Source of the DNA: Parvularia atlantis
Lineage: Eukaryota > Opisthokonta > Rotosphaerida
Assembly: GCA_943704415.1 (NCBI GenBank)
Contig: CALSCO010001140.1
Coordinates: forward strand, 1-20,395
Length of the DNA stretch: 20,395 nucleotides
Direction of reading: 5' to 3'
Below, piece after piece: positions 1 to 9,118 of the stretch. The notes under the pieces were generated by a model, which did not search any database, was not told the origin of the DNA, and saw only the letters and a program-made list of their open reading frames with translations. Each line of letters opens with the position of its first letter. Position 1 is the first letter of the stretch. Made by a program: the position numbers and the translations under genes.

Positions 1-8
1 GGGGGGGG
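1..8. other. Poly-G run at the left window edge
   Basis: Eight consecutive G form the left edge, five bases outside a GTGCG donor (minus strand) of UTP4. A similar nine-G run ends the window on the right. This looks like a sequencing or assembly break at homopolymer G rather than biology, but a real G-run inside an intron cannot be excluded. Confidence 0.6.
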
Positions 9-13
9 CGCAC

Positions 14-2760
14 CTTGCGCACGTTGAGCTCGCACAGGTAGCCGAGGCCCCACACGACGACCGTGTGCGGGCGGCCCGGGTTGCACACGATGCCGACAAT
101 CTGCGCACGCGAACGTCAGCAGGAGCATGCGCAACGCGTGCGCAGCGCACCTTCTCGCGCCGCCGCTGCAGCAGCTTTGTAAGGCGCGCGTTCGGCCCGC
201 GCGTGAGCTCGATCACCTGCCGCGTGTCGGGGCTGAACGCAAACACGGTGTTGTCGGCGCAGGCGACAAGTAGGTGCCCAGTGGCCGAGTGGAACGCGCT
301 GCGCACGTGATGCGCAAGTCAGCGCACCGTTGTGGCGCACGGCTGCCAGACGCACATCGTCGTGTGGCGCGAGCTGAACGCCGGCACGGTCGCCGCGCGC
401 TTCCACGTCTGCGCGTTGATCAGGAAGATGTGGTTCGCGCTGTCGGCCGTGACAAGCCACGCCCCGTCGGCCGACGCGGCGAGCGAGCAGACGGTGCCGC
501 GGGCGTCTGCAGCGCGCGTGAGCGCATGGGGGGCAAGCACGCGCGGCACACGCAGCCCGCACCGGCAGGCACGTCGCGGTGGTGCATGAGCACGCGCTCG
601 GCGCGCACGGGGCTCGCATCGCTGCTGGCGTGCCGCAGCTCGAGCACCGACACGGACCCGTCGTGGCTGCGCGATGCGTCAGCGACGGCACGTGCACTCA
701 CGCGCGGCCTGCACGCACTGCGCGGCAACGAGGCGCGACGACTCGGGCAGGAACGTCATCGTCAGCGCCGTGCGCGCGCCGATGTCGCTGTCAAACTCGG
801 GCAGGCCGTTGAGCAAACGCAGGCGGACTTGCCCGTCATCCTGCGGCCGCGTGCGCGCACAGATGAGGACAGGCGCTATTGCCGCGAAGCATGTGCGCGC
901 ACCTCGTAGTCGATGCGGAACAGTTTGAGCGTCGCGCTGTCGGCCACCGCAAGCCAGTGCCCGTCGTCCGACACGGCCGTGCACACAAGGTTTCTCCCGC
1001 CCTGCGTGCGCCGCGTGTGAGCGGTCGCGCGGGGCAAGCTGCGCATGCGAGCGTACCTTGAGGCGCAGCTCGGCAATCTTGCCGTGGCCCTCGGCCAGCG
1101 GCAGCGCCGCGTGGTTGGCGCGTGCACCGAGCCCGTCGACAGTCGGCGCGGCTGAGGCGGGAGACATGCGCACACGTCACACACCCTGACCAGTGCGGGC
1201 AGCCAGGCGCACGCACCCTTGCCGAGCACCCACAGCTCGACGTGGCGCGGGTACATGCAGCAGAGTAGGCGCCGCGCGCGCGCAAAGACGACGAGCGGCT
1301 TGTGCGGGAACGGCGGGATGATGCGCGGGTTTGTTCGGCCGAGGTCCTGCGCGCTGTACGCGACGAGGTTCGTATCGACGCTGCCCGAGACAAGCAGGTC
1401 GCTGGTCGGTGCGAGCGCGAGGGCGCGGATGTCGTGCGTGTGCACGCGCTTGGTGCCGCTGATGACCCACTGCACGCAGCAGCCGCAGCAGTGTGAGCCA
1501 CAGCACGCGCGTGACCGTGTGTGTGCGCACCCGCACAGCGCCCGCCACGGGCGCGTCCAGCAGCCGCAGCTGGACAACCTTGTTGTCCACGCCCGTAGCG
1601 TACAGCGACTGGCCCTGAGTCGGGTGTGAGCGCGCGCGTGCACACACAGCACAGCAGCACAGCAGCGAACGCACATCGCGGCTCGCAACGACCGACAGCA
1701 CGTCGGCCGAGTGCGACAGGACGCTCTGCGCGACCGTGCCAGACGCGGCGTCCCAAAACACGACGTTGCCCTGCGAGTCGCCGCTGACGATGGTCTTGTC
1801 GCTGGTGGCGTGCGCAGCGGTGAGCCGCGCGGGCGTCGCACCCGCAACACGGCGCACGGGAGGATCGCGAGCGTCCAGACGAGGGCCGGGCTCTTTGGGT
1901 CGTTGGACGGCACGCTGAAGCGCTTGACGGTGCGGGCTGCCGCCTCCGTCAGCAAGAAAGGCGAGTGCCGGACGTGCATTGCGCACCCTTCTCGATGCTC
2001 CACAAGCGGATGGTGCCCTCGGCCGAGCCGCTGATGAGCGTCAGGCCGTCAGCGGCCCAGGCGACGCTGAGGATGCGTCCTGCGCGCACAGGCGACGTCA
2101 CGCCACTGCCGCAGCACACGCACGATCGCATACCCTTCTGCCCGTCGAGCGAGCGGATATACCGCAGCTGCCCGTCCGACAGGTCAAACAGGCGCACCGA
2201 GCCGTCCTCGCAGCCAGCCGCCAGCACTGAGCCGGTTGGGCTGACGGCGAGGCACCACACAGCGCCGCCGTACGAGTCGGAGCTTGTCTGCCACGGTGTA
2301 CCGCGCGCCGTCAGCCATCGCGGTGTCCGCCGCGCGCAACCGGCTCGTTCACACCCGCGGCTGCAGGCGCTGCGTGTCCCACTCGGTGATTAGCGCGTGG
2401 TGCCCCGCCGCAAACAAGCGCGCGTCGGGCGTCCACACGAGCGCCTCGACCGACGAACCGTCGACGCCGGGCATGCGCTGCGCATGTGCGCTCAGTCCCG
2501 CGGCACACGCGGCGCGCTGAGCGCGCACCTTGTCCTGCACCCAGTCGTGCGCGAGGCTCCAGACCTCGACGTCGGCGTTGGCCCGCCCCACCGCGAGCTG
2601 CGCGCCGTCCGGGCTGCACGTCCCGTCAACACGCGCGCGCGCGCGCGCCCCCCGCTCATCGCGCAGCGCCGCACCTAAACGCGAGCGCGTTGACCGCCGT
2701 CGGCTGGTAGCCGAAGAAGCGGCAGCGGTGCAGCAGCGCCACGTGGCCGTTCGCGGCCAT
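14..2760 (-). CDS. UTP4: UTP4 (Cirhin) WD40 protein of the SSU processome, C-terminus cut by window edge
   Basis: UTP4 is a WD40-repeat nucleolar protein of the t-UTP subcomplex, needed for pre-18S rRNA processing and rDNA transcription. The start ATG is at 2760 (MAANGHVALLHRCRFFGY, matching the family's HRVRFFNY start). Sixteen exons: 2675-2760, 2529-2613, 2355-2477, 2134-2287, 1987-2079, 1858-1936, 1675-1801, 1537-1614, 1217-1469, 1057-1151, 903-1001, 719-840, 563-666, 356-506, 151-298, 14-100. They join in frame to 628 residues; the human protein has about 686. Recognisable segments include LAAGCEDGSVRLFDLSDGQL (residues about 110-135), VVSGDSQGNVVFWD-like and HVELWVLGKG blades, and a C-terminal IVGIVCNPGRPHTVVVWGLG that fits the human ITHISFHPKRPMHILLHD region. 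A donor at 13 shows at least one more exon outside. All 15 complete introns are GT-AG; 12 start GTGCG. Family identity rests on recalled sequence, but the colinear match along the whole length makes it strong. Confidence 0.9.
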
Positions 2761-3100
2761 TGCGGTGTCACACTTCACGACAGATCTAGAAACTTCTTTT
2801 GCTCACAGTGACACCTGTTGAAGGACCTCTTAAACGCGGTGCGTTTTTTGTGTGTGTGCATGGCTCGCAGTTCGCTGACTCGAACGACTGTTGACTCGCT
2901 GTGAAATGAAACGTGAACTGTCGTTTGTTGTTTTTCTTCAATTGTGTACTGTCAGCCGGCACTCGACACTCGTGTACTAGTACGCCGGCACACGACTCTC
3001 GGACGCGCGGCACAGCCTGGACGGTGCGCAGCGACATTCAAATTCACTGCGGCCGATGCGTCATGCACAACATATGCGAACTGAGTAATTTTTACACAGC
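2761..3100. promoter_or_regulatory. Spacer between ELO 3' end and UTP4 start (UTP4 promoter/5' UTR region)
   Basis: This 340-bp stretch has no supported coding region and is clearly less GC-rich than the genes. On the minus strand it must hold the ELO 3' end and the UTP4 promoter and leader. Read on the minus strand, a TGTAA motif lies at 3096-3092, just after the ELO stop, and could belong to a poly(A) signal. Two TGACTCG motifs (2876-2882 and 2892-2898), 16 bp apart, resemble bZIP (Gcn4/AP-1) half sites. An A-rich patch (minus strand, about 2920-2940) lies in the likely UTP4 leader. None of these functions can be proven from sequence. Confidence 0.5.
2955..3001. repeat. 18-bp direct repeat flanking a perfect 10-bp palindrome
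   Basis: GCCGGCACTCGACACTCG (2955-2972) recurs as GCCGGCACACGACTCTCG (2984-3001) with two mismatches. The 11-bp spacer contains the perfect palindrome GTACTAGTAC (2974-2983). The arrangement sits in the UTP4 upstream region, about 200-240 bp from its start codon. Confidence 0.75.
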
Positions 3101-4408
3101 TCACGATGCGCGCTTTGCCTTGCCGCCGCCGCTGATGTACTTGGCGACGAAAAAGTTGCTGAAGAGTACAATCATCGTGATCATGTACAGCACAAGCAGC
3201 GCCTGCGCGCTCGTGTGAGACCCGCACGCCTCAGTGAGATGCGCCGACTTGGACGCACCGACATGAACAGGTTCGGCATGCAGGCCGAGCCGCGCGTGTA
3301 CGAGAGCACGTTCTGGTAGGCGATGGCCACAAACTGGACGAGCTGCATCGTCGTAATGTGCGGCTTGATCGCGTTTGTCAGGCCCTTGAACTGCGGCTGC
3401 GACGACAGCGCGTAGTACGAGTACCTGCGCGCGGAGGGTGAGCACACGTGCGCGTGCGCAAGGGCGGGGCGGGGCAGGAGGCGCACATGACGACGTGCAC
3501 AAACGAGTTGGCGACCATCGGCAGGTACATGTCGCCTGCGCTCGTGCGCTCAGGCGTGCATTGCGCGCACGGCACACCGCGGTCGCACCCGAAAAGTTGT
3601 ACGGCATCAGGAAGCCAACGACGGCGACGATGCTCGCGTGGTGGTACCTGCGCGGCGGGGCTCAGACGCAGCGCACGGCACGACGCAGGGCGCGCACGCA
3701 CACGTGGAGGAACGAGACCTGGTCAAACTTGCAGCGAAGGATGAAGAACCACGTGTCGAGGAACTCTGCCGAACGCGCACGCGCGCAGTGTCAGATGCGT
3801 CCCGCGCACACGGCGTGCACGCACCCCAGAACTTTTGCGCGAAGAAGACAAAGAGCAGGTGCGTCGACCACCGGCCGAGCTCGCTCGTGTCCTCGGGCGG
3901 GTTGCACGCAAACGTGGCCGGCCAGCCGTACGTCTGCGCACCAACCGCGCTCAGCGCGAGGGACCGTATGACTACCGTGAACGCACCGAGCGCACGTAGA
4001 GGAACCCGACGACGACGTAGCCCGCGAGCGCAACGCAGATCGCGTTGTAGACCTGGCCGGGTCCGAGTGGGCGCACGTGGTCAGCAGCTGAAGCCACCTG
4101 CCGGCCGCGCGCGCACCAGCAGCAAGCCTGTCAGCTTGAAGCCCGCGGGCGCCGACGGCGGCGCCTGCTGGTGGCGGCGCCACATGACCGCGTAGAGCGT
4201 GGCGGTGACCGTGAGATAGACGGCGATGCCGCCCAGGATGTATTCAGTCACGACCGGCACGGGCTGCGTGCCCTGCGCGACGCGCTCCTCGTACCTGGTC
4301 CCGTGCGCATGCACACGGACGTCACGCCAACGCGACGCGCACAGGCAAACGCGCCGCGCACCGCGCGTGAGCCGCGCGCCAGCTCTGCACCACGCCCTCG
4401 AGATCCAT
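3101..4408 (-). CDS. ELO-family very-long-chain fatty acid elongase (3-ketoacyl-CoA synthase)
   Basis: ELO proteins are ER membrane enzymes that condense acyl-CoA with malonyl-CoA, the first step of fatty acid elongation. Nine exons: 4362-4408, 4117-4294, 3987-4052, 3825-3933, 3702-3765, 3589-3647, 3487-3535, 3259-3424, 3101-3202. They join to 279 residues, typical for the family. The catalytic HxxHH box is H154-V-Y-H157-H158, after FLDTWFFILRCKFDQVSFL; an intron falls inside it, in the V155 codon. Later family landmarks are NSFVHVVMYSYYALS and ITTMQLVQFV. Hydrophobic segments begin at about residue 34 and recur to the end. The C-terminus GGGKAKRAS is basic, as in ER-resident elongases. All eight introns start GTGCG. 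The start ATG (4408) lies only 16 bp after the stop of the upstream same-strand gene, so its promoter probably lies within that gene. Substrate chain length cannot be told. Confidence 0.92.
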
Positions 4409-4424
4409 GACAGCGTGCGAATGT

Positions 4425-7400
4425 TCACACAATCACGTGCCGCGCTCGCTTGGAAGCGGGCATCGGCGCCTCGATCTGCGGCGAGCGCAGCGCGGCGGGC
4501 ACGGGGTGGGCGAAGAAGCGCGCGCAGATATGCCGCTGGTCCGCGTCCTCGGCCACGTTCTGCCGCCACCGCCCGCCAGAGCGAGCACGTCGTCAGACCG
4601 ACGGTAGACGCGCGCACAACGCGCACCAGCAGCATGAGCAGGTAGTCCTCGCGCCCGAGACGCCGCAGGCCGCGCGCCATGGCCGTCGGCACGCGCGCGC
4701 TCAGCTGGCGCACGCTCGGGTGCGCCATCATCGCCAGATATGCGTGCAGGTGCGGGCTCAGGCCCTGCTCGGCGTTGGCCAGGCTGATCTGCCGGAACAT
4801 GATTGACCAGAGCGTCGTCAGGCGCGGCGTGAAGGCCGTGTCCCAGAGCGAGCCGACCGACTGCAGCAGCGACGGCAGCTGTGGCCGCTGCGTTTCGGCC
4901 TCGGCCACGCGCGCCGCGGCCGTCGCGGACGTGCGCCCGCGCGCCCCGGCCGACTTGCCGCTCGCCCGGCCCGACTTGGCCGGCGGCACGGGCGTGAGCG
5001 CGGGCGCAGGCGCGGGCGTGAGCACGGGCGTGAGCACGGGCGTGACTGGTGCGGCCGTCCCAGAGGCGTCGTCTGCCGGCAGCACGGCTTGCGCGTAGAC
5101 GCGCAGACAGACGCTCTTGTGCGCCAGCGCCGACGCCTCGGCCTGCTGCCGCACGCGCATCTCAAGCGAGTCCATCTGCTCCGAGCAGCACTCTGCATGG
5201 TGCGCGGCGTGCACGTGCGTGTGTCAGAGACCGTACAATGTCACGGCCGCGCGCACCGGCCAGCAGCAGCGCGGGCGTGAGCATTCCGTCGCGCGGCATG
5301 GCGCTCGTTGCCGCGATGGCCGACACGAGGTCTGCTGCGCGGATCGGGTAGCCGGCACGCGCGGACTCAAACATAGCCTGGGGGACCTGTGAGCACACGA
5401 GGCATGCGCGGCACGCTCACGCGCGCACCTCGTGCAGCTGCACCGCAAACTGCTGCTGCCCAAACACGCGCAGTGCCCGGCGAAACACGCGTAGACTCGG
5501 CGATTTGCGCAATCCGCGCGCCACCGCCAGGAAGCACGCACGCAGCCGCGTGCCGACGGGGCGCTCGAGCTCGTCATCCGTCTCAGACACGTCCTTGTGC
5601 AGAATGCCGCCGAGGTCGCCCACTGCGCGCAGCACGGCGACGCGCACGCCGCAGTAGTCGAGCGCGTGGCCCAGCGCTGGGCGGACAAGGGCGCGCACGG
5701 CGGCTGCGGGCCGCGGCGTGAGCACGTGGGCCGCGCTGCACGCGCGAGCAGCACGCACGGTGCAGCGGGTCGCCGTGCATCAGCGTGACCATGAGCGCGA
5801 GTGGCAGTGGCATGGGCGGCAGGTCGTCACCACTGCGGGCGATCGGTGTCAGGCCGGCCGTTGTCGTCACGCGGGCGCGCGCAAACGCACATCCACTGCC
5901 CGGGTTTCCAGACGGACGACACGACGACGTCGTGGCACAGCGCGCGCAGCACGGGAACGAGCAGCAGCGCCTGAAGGCTTGCCTCGCCCGCGATCGCCTG
6001 CAGCGCACCAAGCACGCGGTCGATCGGCACCAGCTGTGCTGCGCGTCAGGGTGCGCTATGCGCGTTGCCGTGCTGTGTGCACCTTCATATGACACGCCAG
6101 GCAGGCTTGCACGGCAAACGGCACCGCACTGGTCCACAGCTGCGACGCGGTGAGCGTACTGCCGAGCCACGTGAGCCAGACGCGAGTGCGAGCGTACAAA
6201 ACGCACAATAATGCACAGATCGTGGGTGCAACGGACAGCACGAGCGACTCGAGCATCAGCTGCAGAGCGGCCGGGTCGCTTGACGTGCGCCCGTCCAGCC
6301 CGAGCAGTGCCGCCGCGAATCCGCCCTCGTCAGCGCTGACGATGCGCGGCAGGTGCGGCTGAAGCTGCGCACAGGCCCGTCAGGCGTCGGCCGTGCAGCG
6401 CGCACCACTCGCCCGCACCTCGTAGTGCTGCACGATGTAGAGCACGAGCAGCGCGGCCTCGCTGAGCGCGCCAGACACTGCGAGCGCACGCGTCAGCTGC
6501 CGGCGAGGACGAGCGTCGCACGCACGGCCGCTGGCGCCGAGCATGTCGCACGCTCGCACGAGGGCTGTGAGCAGCGGCAGCAGCTGCTTGCGCATCGCAA
6601 ACACTGCGGCTGCCAATCAGCCCGCGTGTGCACGCTAGCCGTCACGCGCACCCTGCAGCAGCTCCGGCTCGCGCAGCAGGTGCGCGCACACCGACGCGAA
6701 CACGGCGGGCGATGTCGTTGGCAGCAGCTCGACCACGCGATGCGCGGTCCGCTCCTGCGTCGTGGGTGGGTGGCGGACGCGGCTGCCGTCGCACAGATGC
6801 GCACCTGGTGCTGCGGCTCCAGTGACAGCGCTGTGACGAGCTGGTCAAGGTCATTCGACACGCTCGACGATGAAGCATGAGCCGCGCCCGCTAGCAGGCC
6901 GTGCTCCTGCAAGACGCGTCGCAGTGTGGGCAGCTCGCTGGTGACCATGCCTTGCTGCTGCGCGAGCTGCACCAGGGCCTGTGCAGCGCGCGTGAGCGAG
7001 CGCGCACACACACAACGCAGCCAGCGCCATCACCTGTTCCAGCTCGGCCGCGGGCTGGCGCTGGGTGAGCGCGGCGATCCACTGCGGCACAACGCCGAGC
7101 AGGAGGCCGAGGCGCACAGGCGCCGGCGCCTGCAACTCGAGTGCAGCCTGCATCAGGTGCAGAAACTGCAGCGCACGCGGCAGGCCCTTTCGTGTGCGGT
7201 GCACGTCAGCATGCGCACAAGCGCGACCAGACTGCACTCGCCTTGGTCGCAAAGCACGCCTCGAGCAGCGCCACGGCCGTCGCATCGCCAAAGCATGCGG
7301 GCTGCGGCTCGGCCAGGCTCTCGAGCAGCAGCACGACGGTCGGCAGCGGTGCGCGAAAGACGCCTGGCTCGGCCGTCTGCAGGAGGGCACGCGTCAAGGC

Positions 7401-8342
7401 GGCCGACAGCGCGTGCGGGCCCAGCCGTGCACCACCAGGGACCGCACGAGCGCCGCGCGCTGGTTGTCGCGCAGATGCGGCACGTACAGCAGCCGCTGGG
7501 CCATGGCAGTCAGCTCAACGTCGTCGTCGACCAGCTTGGCCAAATGCTTCAGGGCATCTATGGTTGGCCGCACGCTGCTGTCCCACGCGTCTGGCGCCCG
7601 AGCGGGTGAGCGATGCGGCACGCGCGCACGGGCCGACGACGTGCCTTTGTCGTCGAGCGCGGCGAGGACGAGCAGGCAGTGCAGGCGCATGTCGGTCAGC
7701 AGCAGCGCGATGATGCGGGCCGCCAGCCGGCACACGTCTGTGCGCGCCCAGTACGGGTGGTCGAGCACGTCCACGACCGCGAGCACTCGCCCGAGAAGCC
7801 CGAGGAGTACCCTGAGCGTGCGCGGCACGTCCATCGCGTCCCAGGCGTGCTCCGCTGGCTCCTCCAGCAGCCGGGCGTCGCTGCCGAGCGTGCTCGCGAA
7901 AAAGCGCTCGGGCGTGACGGCGGCGCTGCAGACGGCGGGCAAGTGTTCGAGCGCGAGCGCGAGCACGACCTCGACGGCCTCTGCGACCAGTGCGTGAGCG
8001 AGGCAGTGCGCACCGTGCGCGCATCCGCACGGGGCGCGGTCGTCTCGACATCGATGTGCTCGGCCGCAACGCGCAGCCACGCCGCGACCGACACGACGCC
8101 CGTGCTCAGCAGGTGGCGCGCGTAGTCGAACAGCAGCGCGCTCACTGGATGCGGCCCATCGCCGAGCAGCATCTCCATCATCGCCTCTGCACATCACGCA
8201 CCGCCTCAGCGCACCCGCGACCGGCCCTCCGCACGCCACGCCACGCACCGCACACGCCGCGCACGGGCTGCGCCGCGAGCCGCGCGGCCAGCTGCAGCGG
8301 CGGGACGCGTTCGCCCCAGGCGCGCTGCAGTACCGCTGCCAT
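4425..8342 (-). CDS. Large helical-repeat protein, probable MED24/MED5-type Mediator subunit
   Basis: Seventeen exons: 8249-8342, 8031-8186, 7630-7980, 7433-7590, 7242-7376, 7034-7186, 6805-6978, 6652-6754, 6526-6603, 6419-6477, 6083-6364, 5891-6033, 5759-5832, 5429-5703, 5257-5386, 4627-5192, 4425-4559. They join in frame to 1021 residues, almost all amphipathic helices rich in Leu and Ala. The start (VLQRAWGERVPPLQLAARL, then GDGPHPVSALLFDYARHLLS) resembles the MED24 start (ILQAWKERWSDYQ... PNPLILSYLKYAIS). The length (human MED24 is 989) and the closing helical region also fit. If so, it is a Mediator tail/middle subunit linking activators to RNA polymerase II. A Thr/Pro/Ala-rich linker (residues about 828-888) separates the last domain, and the tail ends in basic PMPASKRARHVIV. 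Intron 7187-7241 has a GC donor, judged from phase alone; intron 7591-7629 is only 39 nt. Another HEAT-like scaffold (an Integrator-type or importin-like protein) remains possible. Confidence 0.5.
4987..5045. repeat. 12-bp minisatellite coding for a TPVL/TPAP linker
   Basis: Units close to GGGCGTGAGCAC repeat here, exactly and in degenerate form. On the minus strand they encode the Thr-Pro-Val-Leu and Ala-Pro repeats of the flexible linker in the MED24-like protein. The repeat is in frame (unit of 12), so copy-number change would alter only linker length. Confidence 0.7.
7187..7241 (-). other. GC-AG intron in the MED24-like gene (inferred from reading frame)
   Basis: On the minus strand the exon ends AAG and the intron starts GCGAGTGCAG, has a CTGAC branch motif and ends GAAAG. 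Both flanks are phase 0. The GT sites inside give the wrong phase or a stop. Protein conservation does not help here, so the call is weaker than for the MUT GC introns. Confidence 0.6.
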
Positions 8343-8380
8343 GCTGGATATTACGTGTCTCACCTGGCTGTCACTGAGTC
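8343..8380. promoter_or_regulatory. 38-bp gap between divergent start codons (MED24-like / MUT)
   Basis: Only 38 bp separate the ATG of the MED24-like gene (8342, minus) from that of MUT (8381, plus). The gap holds TATTACGTGTCTCACC, with an ACGT core of the bZIP/bHLH type. No room exists for two ordinary promoters, so the core elements must overlap or lie inside the first exons. Confidence 0.6.
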
Positions 8381-8768
8381 ATGCTCTCGCGCTCGATCGC
8401 GGCGGCCCATCGCACGGCCCGCGCGGCGCCGTGGCGCGCCCTGGCCGCGACGCGCGCCGACGACCCGCGGCTCAAGCTCGACGCCGAGTGGGAGAAGGCC
8501 GCGCGCAAGGAGCTCAAGGGCGAGGACCCGGCCAAGCGGCTGTTGTGGGCCACGCCCGAGGTGCGCACCGTCGGCACAGGCACAAGCCGGGCTGATGCCG
8601 CGCCCCGTGCCGAAAGGGCATCTTTGTCAAGCCCATCTACACCAAGGCCGACGTCGCCGACCTGCCCGGCGAGGTGCCCGGCCGCTACCCGTTCACGCGC
8701 GGGCCGTACGCGAGCATGTACACCGTGCGCCCGTGGACGATCCGCCAGGTGCCGCCGGGCTTGACCAT

Positions 8769-8810
<42 letters not shown>

Positions 8811-9054
8811 CTGACGCGTGTGCGCGCGCCAGTACGCCGGCTTCAGCACGGTCGAGGAGAGCAACCGTTTCTACCGCAAGAACCTCGCGGCCGGGCAGCA
8901 AGGCCTCTCGGTCGCGTTCGACCTGGCCACGCACCGCGGCTACGACTCGGACCACCCACGCGTGGCCGGCGACGTGGGCATGGCCGGCGTGGCGATTGAC
9001 TCGGTCGAGGACATGAAGGCGCGTTGCGGCGCGGCTGGTTAACGGGCGTCGCTG

Positions 9055-9118
<64 letters not shown>

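Noticed and set aside
4425-8342. Reading the MED24-like region as a decayed pseudogene because of its many frame changes
   Set aside because: Every frame change coincides with a GTGCG-type (or one GC) donor, a branch motif and an AG acceptor of matching phase, so the gene is intact.
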